A stretch of 64,000 nt of DNA from AEGEAN-183 sp045563675 (lineage in GTDB: Bacteria; Pseudomonadota; Gammaproteobacteria; Magnimaribacterales; Magnimaribacteraceae). The translations under genes and the position numbers were made by a program. A model generated the notes under the pieces. The model did no database searches and had not been told where the DNA came from. It saw only the letters and a list, made by a program, of their open reading frames with translations. The stretch is taken from assembly GCA_045563675.1 (NCBI GenBank), contig JBJLIX010000001.1, positions 860,064 to 924,063 on the forward strand. The letters are read 5' to 3'. Below are positions 17,983 through 25,811 of the stretch, piece by piece (the first letter of the stretch is position 1; every line of letters starts with the position of its first letter).

Positions 17983-18459
17983 ATGACCAAGGATCTAATA
18001 CCAAATTATAGGTATATGAAAGAATCAGATATTGGGTTTAGTAGAGAGATTGAGACTGGCTCTAATCCTGTTCCTTGGTCAGAAAAAAACTTCTTAGATT
18101 GTTTAAAAAAGGATTACTATTGTTTAATTCAAGAAGTTAATAAAGATTCCTCTGGTTTTGCTATACAGTCGATTTCTTTGTTTGAAACCCATATATTGAA
18201 TATAGGGATAAAGGAAGAATTTAGAAAAAAAGGCTTGGGCCAAGATCTCTTAGATCAAATTATTCATGCTTCTCAATCTATGGGAAGTAAAAAAATATTT
18301 TTGGAAGTAAGAGTCTCTAACATTCCAGCTATAGAGTTATATAAGAAATTAGGATTTAAGAAAGTATCTCTTAGAAAAGATTATTACAGTCTACCAGAAG
18401 GTCGTGAAGATGCCCTTGTTATGTCAAAGAAGTTAATAAAAGAATGGAAATTATTTTAG
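17983..18459 (+). CDS. rimI: RimI-type GNAT N-acetyltransferase
   Basis: A GNAT-fold acetyltransferase; RimI acetylates the N-terminal Ala of ribosomal protein S18. The acetyl-CoA motif appears as GIKEEFRKKGLGQDLLDQII (about 74-93), followed by FLEVRVSNIPAIELYKKLGF and the C-terminal RKDYY, matching RimI (the Y..P.GREDALVM ending). The length of 158 aa compares with 148 in E. coli. Pairing with the holD-like gene supports the assignment. It converges with the glutathione peroxidase gene and their stop codons overlap by 4 nt. Confidence 0.9.
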   Translation: MTKDLIPNYRYMKESDIGFSREIETGSNPVPWSEKNFLDCLKKDYYCLIQEVNKDSSGFAIQSISLFETHILNIGIKEEFRKKGLGQDLLDQIIHASQSMGSKKIFLEVRVSNIPAIELYKKLGFKKVSLRKDYYSLPEGREDALVMSKKLIKEWKLF

Positions 18460-18956
18460 TTATTTATTCCAACTAATTTTTCTATATCAGAAATTAAACT
18501 TTCTGGAGAGGCTTTAGGAGAATATCTTTTTACAGGCATTCCATTATTATCAACTAAGAATTTAGTAAAATTCCACTTTATTTTTTCTGTTCCCAGTAAG
18601 CCAGGTTTACTGGAAGCGAGGAATTTAAATAAAGGATGAGCTGAAGCTCCATTCACATCGACCTTGGAGAAGATTGGAAAAGTCACGTTGAAGTTAATGC
18701 TACAGAATTCTGAAATCTCTTTTTCATTTCCAGGTTCCTGCCCACCAAACTGGTTACAGGGAAAAGCAAGAATTTCAAAATCTTTATTAGAATATTCCTT
18801 ATAAAGGTCCTCCAGCCCTGCATATTGAGGCGTAAATCCGCATTTACTTGCTGTATTTACTATTAAAATTGTTTTTCCTGAAAAAGCGGAAAGACTAATG
18901 TCTTCACCATTTATATTTCTACAAGAGAAGTTGTAAATATTTTTTATTTCATCCAT
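18456..18956 (-). CDS. Glutathione peroxidase family protein (Cys type)
   Basis: Thiol peroxidase of the GPx/BtuE family that reduces hydroperoxides, in bacteria usually with thioredoxin. The active-site block NTASKCGFTPQY places the peroxidatic Cys at residue 39. The catalytic Gln is in FPCNQFGGQEPG and the Trp-Asn pair in IKWNFTKFL. The length of 166 aa fits the non-selenium bacterial group, and no in-frame TGA is seen. It is divergent from tas across a 76-nt gap, so oxidative stress control is possible but not shown. Confidence 0.93.
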   Translation of the reverse strand: MDEIKNIYNFSCRNINGEDISLSAFSGKTILIVNTASKCGFTPQYAGLEDLYKEYSNKDFEILAFPCNQFGGQEPGNEKEISEFCSINFNVTFPIFSKVDVNGASAHPLFKFLASSKPGLLGTEKIKWNFTKFLVDNNGMPVKRYSPKASPESLISDIEKLVGINN

Positions 18957-19032
18957 GTCTTCCTTAAATTTAATATGACTATTATAGTTTTAGTTCAGGA
19001 GAAATTAATAGTTAATAATTCAGGAGGAAAGT

Positions 19033-20070
19033 ATGGAATATAGAAAGCTTGGAGACACGGAACTAGAAGTAAGCATGATCTGTTTAGGTACCATGACTTG
19101 GGGACAGCAAAACACTGAAATCGAAGGTCATCAACAAATGGATTATTCACTTGAAAGAGGAATAAATTTTTTTGATACAGCAGAGATGTACTCAATACCA
19201 CCTATGGCTGAAACTCAAGGAAGTACAGAAAAAATAATTGGAACCTGGTTTAAGAAGAATGGTAATAGAGATAAAGTTATTTTAGCTTCAAAAGTTGCTG
19301 GTAGGGGGAGGATGGATTGGATTCGAGGTGAAGAGACCAGGCTCGATAAAGAAAATATAGAAAAGGCTTTAGAAGAAAGCCTAAGAAGGTTGCAAACTGA
19401 CTATATAGACCTTTATCAGCTTCATTGGCCTGATCGTCCTATAAATATATTTGGAGGAGGTTTGGGATATAAGCATATTGAAGCAGAGAGTATTTCAATT
19501 AATGAAACTTTAAGAGTTTTAAATGATTTGGTGAAGAAAGGAAAGATTAGATATGTTGGATTATCTAACGAAACCCCTTGGGGTTTATCAGAGTTCTTGA
19601 GATGTTCAGATTTAGAAGATTTACCGAGAGTGGTTTCTGTTCAGAATGCTTATAATCTTCTAAATAGAACTTATGAACAAGGGTTATCAGAATTTTTTTA
19701 CAGGGCATCAGTTGGACTTTTGGCATATTCTCCTTTAGCTCAAGGGTATTTAACTGGAAAATATTTAGATGGAGCAAGACCTGAAGGAGCCAGAACAACT
19801 TTGTTTGAAAGAGGCCAAAGGTATGAAACACTTCAAGCAGAAGATGCAATTAGAGCTTATGTGAATTATGCTTTAAAAATAGGTATAGATCCTTCTGTAT
19901 TTGCAAATGCTTTCGTAAATTCAAGAAAATTTGTTACTTCCAATATTATTGGAGCTACTAATATGGAACAGCTTAAATTAGCTATAGATAGTTATGAAGT
20001 TAAATTAAACGAAGAGGACATGAAGAAGATAGATGAAATCCATTATTCTTCTCCAAACCCCTGTCCATAA
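19033..20070 (+). CDS. tas: Tas-like aldo/keto reductase
   Basis: NADP(H)-dependent aldo/keto reductase very like E. coli Tas. The features shared with Tas include the N-terminal SMICLGTMTWGQQN, the catalytic FDTAEMYSIPP, ASKVAG and LYQLHWPDRP segments, the long VSVQNAYNLLNRTYE stretch, and the C-terminal SNIIGATNMEQLK. The length of 345 aa equals the family's. A strong AGGAGG ribosome binding site lies just before the ATG. Tas was found as a suppressor of tyrosine auxotrophy in E. coli; its real substrate is uncertain. Confidence 0.9.
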   Translation: MEYRKLGDTELEVSMICLGTMTWGQQNTEIEGHQQMDYSLERGINFFDTAEMYSIPPMAETQGSTEKIIGTWFKKNGNRDKVILASKVAGRGRMDWIRGEETRLDKENIEKALEESLRRLQTDYIDLYQLHWPDRPINIFGGGLGYKHIEAESISINETLRVLNDLVKKGKIRYVGLSNETPWGLSEFLRCSDLEDLPRVVSVQNAYNLLNRTYEQGLSEFFYRASVGLLAYSPLAQGYLTGKYLDGARPEGARTTLFERGQRYETLQAEDAIRAYVNYALKIGIDPSVFANAFVNSRKFVTSNIIGATNMEQLKLAIDSYEVKLNEEDMKKIDEIHYSSPNPCP

Positions 20071-20104
20071 TTTTCTTAGAGTTTTAATTCTTTTTAACTT
20101 ATAA

Positions 20105-20959
20105 ATGAATAAAACAAATCTAATTAACTTTTCCTTAGTAATAGGGACCTTTCTTGGTATAACTTTAGCTCTACTCTCCTCTATAAATGAAACTAATTTT
20201 GATAATAGTGATAGATGGGTAGCTAAAGTAGGAGAAGTAGAAATTAGTAGAGAAAAATATCTTTTACAATTAGATGGTTTAAATTTAGATAAAAGCATGC
20301 CTTTAAATCAAGAAGATAAAGATTTTGTTTTAGAAAGGATGATTGAAGAAGAGTTACTCATTCAAAGAGCTAAGGATTTAGGTATGTTCTCTTCAAATAC
20401 CATGATACGAGGAACTATCATTCAACAAATGATAAACCTAGTAATATCTGAGAATTCTTTAGAAATAATTTCCAAAGAAGAACTTAAACTTTTTTATGAA
20501 GGTAATAAAGGTTTTTTTACTAGTGCAGACCGGTTGAGGGTTACGCAAATATACTTTTCAAATAAGAATGGTTCTTCTGAAGACAAAGCTAATAAAGCTT
20601 ACTCAGACCTTTTAGAAGGTAAAGAGATAAAAGAGATTATAAAAAGAGCCGACAACAGCCCTTTAGATATACCTAATACATTAATGACTTTAGCTAAAGT
20701 CAGAGAGTACATAGGGCCTTCGTTAATGCAAGTTGCTAAGACTTTGGAAGTCGGAGAATTCACTTCTCCAAAAAAAGTTATAGGAGGACATAAGATTATT
20801 CTTTTATTAGAAAGAACAGACTCTCTGCCTCCAGAGTTTGAGCTTATAAAGGACTGGGTTAAGTCTGAGTATAAAAAAAGAAGAGATGATCAAGCTTTAA
20901 GAGACTATCTTGAGAAACTAAAAAAAAGATATGAAGTTAATAGGCATCCTGAAATCTAA
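20105..20959 (+). CDS. Parvulin-like peptidyl-prolyl isomerase, membrane-anchored
   Basis: A 284-aa protein with one N-terminal membrane segment (about 9-25), then a SurA-N-like region (VGEVEISREKYLLQL... EEELLIQRAKDLG). A rotamase-like stretch (about 135-240) contains RVTQIYFS and GEFTSPKKVIGGHKIILLLER. It probably faces the periplasm and helps fold exported proteins. It overlaps the following HupE-like gene by 29 nt. Parvulin-type proteins beside HupE/UreJ_2 genes are a familiar pairing, so it may serve that membrane protein specifically. Catalytic activity is not certain. Confidence 0.75.
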   Translation: MNKTNLINFSLVIGTFLGITLALLSSINETNFDNSDRWVAKVGEVEISREKYLLQLDGLNLDKSMPLNQEDKDFVLERMIEEELLIQRAKDLGMFSSNTMIRGTIIQQMINLVISENSLEIISKEELKLFYEGNKGFFTSADRLRVTQIYFSNKNGSSEDKANKAYSDLLEGKEIKEIIKRADNSPLDIPNTLMTLAKVREYIGPSLMQVAKTLEVGEFTSPKKVIGGHKIILLLERTDSLPPEFELIKDWVKSEYKKRRDDQALRDYLEKLKKRYEVNRHPEI

Positions 20960-22154
20960 TTTTAATTTCTCGTCTTTATTAATTGTAATCTTGTCAATCT
21001 TGTCTTTAGATGCTTTTAGCCATCAAAGAAGTGAGTCATACTCTAAATGGATTCTGGAAGAAGATAGCCTCTCTAGTTCTATTAAAGCTAGCTTTACAAT
21101 AAGATTATCAAATTTAGATAAATTAGAAGGGCCGCTTTATGAGGAATGGGAAAAGAGGGTTTCTGAGAACATTATTTCTTCTTTTTCTGTAAATGAAAAT
21201 TGCCTTATAGTGGGTGATCCAAGATTAGACATTTCAAGAGCAGAAGATATCTTTAGGGTTTCATGGCTTTTGTCTTGCCCAAGTGGTTTAGAGGAGATAA
21301 AGACAAATATCTTTTTTGATAAAGATCCTACTCACTCCCATATTGCAAGATACGCCTATAGTGAAGATGATTCTTTTGAGAAATTATTTACTTCCCAAAT
21401 GAGGGTATGGAAGATAGCAGAACCTAATCAAGATCAAGAAAGCTCTATAAACTCAAAATTAATAGATTATATTTTTTTAGGTATTAAGCATATTTCTTCA
21501 GGATATGATCACCTGGCCTTCCTTTTTGGACTTCTTCTATTAAACCCTAAGATAAAGAAGCTTATTGTAGTGATAACTGGGTTTACTTTAGGACATAGTC
21601 TCACTCTTAGCTTAGCTGTTCTTGATTTAGTTAGACCTGTAAACTTGTTTATAGAAGCTCTCATAGGTTTTTCTATTGCTTTATTGGGCATAGAATTTCT
21701 AGTTAGGCAGAATAAGAATAAAAGGTACTTTGTAAACGGCATTTCTCTCTTTTTAGCTTTCCTCTTTTTCGCATATATTTTTATATTTCAAGGGAAAAAC
21801 ATCTTAGGATTTTTTGGTATATTTCTTTTTACCTTTTGTTATTTGAATTTATTAACTAATAAAAATGTTAGGTTTTTTTCTTTATTTATAGCCTGTGCGT
21901 TTGGACTAATCCATGGATTTGGTTTTGGAGGATTTCTTTTTGAAGTGGGTTTTTCTGAAGAAAAGCTTCTTAAAGCCCTTGTGGGATTTAATCTTGGGGT
22001 AGAGGTAGGGCAAATCCTAGCTGTAAGTATATTTTTTATATTACTTAGTTGGATAAATAAATTAAACTTTAATTATCGAGATTTAATAAATCCATTTTTC
22101 GCAATTTCTTTAGTTAGTCTTGGATTATATTGGTTTGTTTATAGAATCATCTAA
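20931..22154 (+). CDS. HupE/UreJ_2 family membrane protein
   Basis: A 407-aa protein with a probable signal peptide (about 1-31, ending LDAFSHQ) and a periplasmic domain to about residue 170. About seven membrane helices follow, carrying family hallmarks GIKHISSGYDHLAFLFGLLL and TGFTLGHSLTLSLAVLD. HupE/UreJ proteins are linked to nickel or cobalt uptake, but no hydrogenase, urease or B12 gene is nearby, so the cargo is unknown. The ATG lies 29 nt inside the upstream gene, and the signal peptide supports that start. It converges with the 22157 gene, with 2 nt between. Confidence 0.82.
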   Translation: MKLIGILKSNFNFSSLLIVILSILSLDAFSHQRSESYSKWILEEDSLSSSIKASFTIRLSNLDKLEGPLYEEWEKRVSENIISSFSVNENCLIVGDPRLDISRAEDIFRVSWLLSCPSGLEEIKTNIFFDKDPTHSHIARYAYSEDDSFEKLFTSQMRVWKIAEPNQDQESSINSKLIDYIFLGIKHISSGYDHLAFLFGLLLLNPKIKKLIVVITGFTLGHSLTLSLAVLDLVRPVNLFIEALIGFSIALLGIEFLVRQNKNKRYFVNGISLFLAFLFFAYIFIFQGKNILGFFGIFLFTFCYLNLLTNKNVRFFSLFIACAFGLIHGFGFGGFLFEVGFSEEKLLKALVGFNLGVEVGQILAVSIFFILLSWINKLNFNYRDLINPFFAISLVSLGLYWFVYRII

Positions 22155-22156
22155 TA

Positions 22157-22540
22157 TTAAATAATTCTTATTTTCTCGGCTTGTGGTCCTTTTTCTGTTT
22201 CTTCGACTGTAAATTTTACTCTAGTATTCTCTCTTAATTTTCTTCTGTCTTCAGGGTTTACAGATCTGAGATGAACAAATAAATCTCCTCCCTTATCTCT
22301 TACTAAGAAACCATAACCTTTACTAGGGTCAAACCACTTGATTGTCCCAGATTCAGATTTTAAGGCTCTCTTTATTCTTCTTCCATAAACAAAACCCAAT
22401 ATAGATAAAAACCCTAAGCTCCAGAATAAGATAAAAGATATTGTCCAGTTATTTTGCTCAAAAAAGGAAGAGGCTTTTAAGAAAAAGAAAACGTAAATAG
22501 CTGCAAAGAGAGCACTTGTTATTAAAGATCTAAAAATCAT
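22157..22540 (-). CDS. Membrane-anchored cold-shock-domain protein
   Basis: A 127-aa protein with two N-terminal membrane helices (about 5-25 and 34-53), a basic linker (GRRIKRALK), and a C-terminal cold-shock domain (about 62-127). The domain has GTIKWFDPSKGYGFLV (RNP1) and DLFVHL (RNP2), so nucleic acid binding is likely on the cytoplasmic side of the membrane. Classical Csp proteins are about 70 aa and soluble. The ATG is preceded by a 27-bp perfect palindrome and no clear ribosome binding site. Confidence 0.85.
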   Translation of the reverse strand: MIFRSLITSALFAAIYVFFFLKASSFFEQNNWTISFILFWSLGFLSILGFVYGRRIKRALKSESGTIKWFDPSKGYGFLVRDKGGDLFVHLRSVNPEDRRKLRENTRVKFTVEETEKGPQAEKIRII

Positions 22541-22542
22541 CG

Positions 22543-22569
22543 TATCAACTATAATTATTATAGTTGATA
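22543..22569. promoter_or_regulatory. 27-bp perfect palindrome before the cold-shock-domain gene
   Basis: Two 13-base arms (TATCAACTATAAT and its complement) flank a single central base at 22556. The element ends 2 nt upstream of the ATG of the minus-strand cold-shock-domain gene and contains TATAAT-like hexamers. It may be an operator for a dimeric regulator, or a hairpin in the leader covering the ribosome entry site. There is no T-run to make a terminator for valS. Confidence 0.55.
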
Positions 22570-22587
22570 AAGGTTAATTGTTCTTAT

Positions 22588-25350
22588 TCAGAGCAGTTTT
22601 TGTATTTCTTTTATTTGGATATCTAAAAGCTTAAGCTCTTTAGAGATCTCTTTATTTCTATCCATTAGCTTCTCAACTAGCTCTTGGGGGGCTTTGGAAA
22701 TGAATTTTTTATTATTTAATTGTTTTGATATAGACTCATTTTCTTTCTTTAGCTTAAAGATGTTTTTTTCTACCCTCTCCTTTTCTTCTTTTACCTTTAT
22801 AAGGCCTTCAAGAGGTATTAACACCTTAAGGTTCTTATGAAAATTTATAGCAGAAGGGGGAGTTTTATCATTACTCTCAATCCATTTCAAAGATCTAAGA
22901 CCTGATAAATTACATATAAGGTCTTGATATTCTTCTGATCTTTTATGGTCTTTGTTATCACCATCTTTTAGTAAAACTAATATCTTTAGAGAGGGCTTTA
23001 TATTCATCTCTCCTCTGATGTTTCTGATACCAGACACTACTTGCTTTACCCACTCTATGTCATCAAATTCTTTTGTATTAATTTTTACTTTCTCATTTGG
23101 GTAGTTACTTATCATAATGCTTTCATATTTGCTCTTATGATCTTTCTTAAATTGCTGCCAAAGTTCTTCAGTAACGAAAGGCATGATAGGGTGAGCCAAT
23201 CTTAAGGTCTCCTCTAAAGTTGATACTAGAGATCTTAAAATAGCCTTCTTTTCTTCTATTTCATAATTTTGGCTAGAAAGACGGATTTTACTTATTTCTA
23301 TATACCAGTCGCAGAATTCATTCCAAATAAAATCATAAATAGTCTGTGTTATAAGGTCGAATCTAAATTCATCAAAATATAGATTTACTTTTTGAGAAGT
23401 TTCTTTTAATTTTGCTCTTATCCACAGATCAGCTGAATCTTTAGATTCTTCTCGTCCTAATCCATCAATTTCAGAAAGTTGTAAATTTATAAATCTAGCT
23501 GCATTCCAGAGTTTATTACAAAAGTTTCTATAACCTTCTACTCTTTTCATATCAAAATTTACATCTCTAGATCCCGAAGCCAAGGAGCAATATGTAAGTC
23601 TTAGGGCATCTGTACCATAGGGTTCTATACCTTTTGGGAATTCTTTAAGAGTTTGGCTTTCTATTTTTTCTTTCATTTTAGGCCGCATTAGGCCTTCAGT
23701 TCTTTTCTTTAATAATTCTTCAATGCCTATGCCATCAATAATGTCTATGGGGTCAAGAATATTTCCTTTAGATTTAGACATTTTCTGACCCTCAGAATCT
23801 TTTATTAATCCATGAATAAATATCTTCTTAAAGGGTACTTCTGAAATAAAATGTGTGGTCATCATTATCATTCTTGCTACCCAAAAAAAGATAATATCGA
23901 AACCTGTAACTAGGACGCTACTTGGATGGTATTTCTTCAATAAATTATTTTTAGAGGGCCATCCTAGAGTAGAGAACGTCCATAAAGCTGATGAAAACCA
24001 AGTATCAAGAACATCTTCTTCTTGATTAATCTTTTCACTGGGATCTAGATTGTATTTTTTTCTTATGTTTTCTTCATTTTCTCCTACATATATATTTTCA
24101 TCTTTATCTAACCAAGCTGGAATCCTATGTCCCCACCAAAGTTGCCTACTTATGCACCAGTCTTGGATCTCATTCATCCAAGCAAAGTAATTGTTTTCCC
24201 AATTTCTTGGAATAAATTCTGTTTGCTCCTTTTTTACGACATCTATAGCAACTTTTGACATCTTTTTTACATTTAGAAACCATTGATAAGTAAGTAAAGG
24301 CTCAAGAATAGAGTCGCTTCTATCACCACGTGGAATAGAGGTCTTATAAGGCTCAATTTTTTCAAATAATTCTAGCTTCTCCATTTCTCTAACTACCTTT
24401 TTTCTTGCTTCGGTTATAGTTAATCCTTTAAAAGTTTTAGGTACTTCATTATTTAGAGTTCCATCTAAATTAAGAATATTTATTAAAGGAAGTTCATGTT
24501 TCTTTGCAATATCAAAATCATTAAAGTCATGACCTGGAGTTATCTTTACGCAACCAGTCCCAAATTTAGGGTCTACAAAATCATCTCCAATGATAGGTAT
24601 TTCCCTATTTGAGAGAGGGAGTTTAATCTTTCCACCTATGATCTTTTTATACCTACTGTCTTTAGGGTTTACAGCTAGAGCAGTATCTCCAAGCATTGTT
24701 TCAGGTCTAGTTGTGGCAATTGTTACAGAATCTCCTTTTACTAAAGGATATTTGAAGAACCATAGACTTGTATTCTCTTCTAGATTAGAAACTTCTAAGT
24801 CAGAAACAGCTGTTTGTAGAGTTACATCCCAGTTAACAAGTCTTTGACCTCTGTATATTAATCCTTCTTCATAAAGCCTTATAAATACTTCTTGGACAGA
24901 TTTGCTCATTTCTGGGCTCATCGTGAAAGCTTCTCTGGACCAATCTACAGAGGAACCAAGCCGTCTAAGTTGATTTGTAATATTATTTCCTGATTTATCT
25001 TTCCATTCCCAGACTTTTTTAATAAATTCTTTTCTACCTAAACCTTCACGACTGAGGCCTTTTTTTTCAAGCTCTCTTTCAACAACCATTTGAGTGGCGA
25101 TCCCGGCATGGTCTGTTCCTACTTGCCATAAAGTGTCATAACCAGACATTCTTTTATGCCTAATCAGAGCATCCATTAAGGCATTTTGGAAACCATGACC
25201 CATGTGGAGTGAGCCAGTGACATTAGGAGGAGGAATCATAATACTAAAATAGGGCTTCCTGCTTTTAGGGTTAGCTTTGAAATAACCTGAAGATTCCCAC
25301 TTTTTATACCATTTTTTTTCAATGGTCTGAGGGTTAAAAACTTTTTTCAT
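22588..25350 (-). CDS. valS: Valyl-tRNA synthetase
   Basis: Class I synthetase that charges tRNA-Val and edits misactivated threonine. The HIGH-type motif appears as PPPNVTGSLHMGHGF (about 40-54) and the KMSKS motif as GQKMSKSKGN. The editing domain (ATTRPETMLGDTA, then GTGCVKITPGHD) and an anticodon-binding domain follow. A C-terminal coiled coil (about 855-920, VKEEKERVEKNIFKLKKE) completes it. The length of 920 aa is within the family range. It lies 2 nt after holC, the conserved pepA-holC-valS order. Confidence 0.97.
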   Translation of the reverse strand: MKKVFNPQTIEKKWYKKWESSGYFKANPKSRKPYFSIMIPPPNVTGSLHMGHGFQNALMDALIRHKRMSGYDTLWQVGTDHAGIATQMVVERELEKKGLSREGLGRKEFIKKVWEWKDKSGNNITNQLRRLGSSVDWSREAFTMSPEMSKSVQEVFIRLYEEGLIYRGQRLVNWDVTLQTAVSDLEVSNLEENTSLWFFKYPLVKGDSVTIATTRPETMLGDTALAVNPKDSRYKKIIGGKIKLPLSNREIPIIGDDFVDPKFGTGCVKITPGHDFNDFDIAKKHELPLINILNLDGTLNNEVPKTFKGLTITEARKKVVREMEKLELFEKIEPYKTSIPRGDRSDSILEPLLTYQWFLNVKKMSKVAIDVVKKEQTEFIPRNWENNYFAWMNEIQDWCISRQLWWGHRIPAWLDKDENIYVGENEENIRKKYNLDPSEKINQEEDVLDTWFSSALWTFSTLGWPSKNNLLKKYHPSSVLVTGFDIIFFWVARMIMMTTHFISEVPFKKIFIHGLIKDSEGQKMSKSKGNILDPIDIIDGIGIEELLKKRTEGLMRPKMKEKIESQTLKEFPKGIEPYGTDALRLTYCSLASGSRDVNFDMKRVEGYRNFCNKLWNAARFINLQLSEIDGLGREESKDSADLWIRAKLKETSQKVNLYFDEFRFDLITQTIYDFIWNEFCDWYIEISKIRLSSQNYEIEEKKAILRSLVSTLEETLRLAHPIMPFVTEELWQQFKKDHKSKYESIMISNYPNEKVKINTKEFDDIEWVKQVVSGIRNIRGEMNIKPSLKILVLLKDGDNKDHKRSEEYQDLICNLSGLRSLKWIESNDKTPPSAINFHKNLKVLIPLEGLIKVKEEKERVEKNIFKLKKENESISKQLNNKKFISKAPQELVEKLMDRNKEISKELKLLDIQIKEIQKLL

Positions 25351-25352
25351 TA

Positions 25353-25799
25353 TTAAGTTTCTTCAAATACAGGATTAAGTCCCATAGATTTACACTCTTT
25401 CCATGTATTAGCAGCTCTTTCTCTCAATACAGAATCATCACTAATAACTAATTGGTAATAGTAAAGGTATTCAGAAGTTTGATTAGGTAAATCAGGACTT
25501 ATATTTAATAATATTTTATTATCTTTTTCACCAAAGATACTACCTGGGTAGCCTATCTCAGCGAATATTTCTTCTTCTTTTTTGTGAGTTAAACTATGAG
25601 GTAATATCACATCTTCTGGAAATATCCATAAGAGCTCATCGAGCTTTTCTGCATCTTTCGCTGATTCACAGCGGATATCAATTTTATCTACTACAGGGCA
25701 CTCATCTTCTTCTAAGAAGATTGAAGAGGCTAATTCACATGCATATTCAAGTGCCTCTTCTGTAGAAGAACCTGCAGAAAGGAATTTAGTTTGTAGCAT
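25353..25799 (-). CDS. holC: DNA polymerase III chi subunit (HolC)
   Basis: Chi links the clamp loader, through psi, to single-strand DNA-binding protein. The 148-aa length matches E. coli (147). The characteristic block is recognisable as AEKLDELLWIFPEDVILPHSL (its first two residues from KDAEKL onward), equivalent to LDEALWARPAESFVPHNL in E. coli chi. Location between pepA and valS is the strongest support, being conserved across Gammaproteobacteria. Confidence 0.9.
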   Translation of the reverse strand: MLQTKFLSAGSSTEEALEYACELASSIFLEEDECPVVDKIDIRCESAKDAEKLDELLWIFPEDVILPHSLTHKKEEEIFAEIGYPGSIFGEKDNKILLNISPDLPNQTSEYLYYYQLVISDDSVLRERAANTWKECKSMGLNPVFEET

Positions 25800-25811
25800 T
25801 TTTGAATAAGA

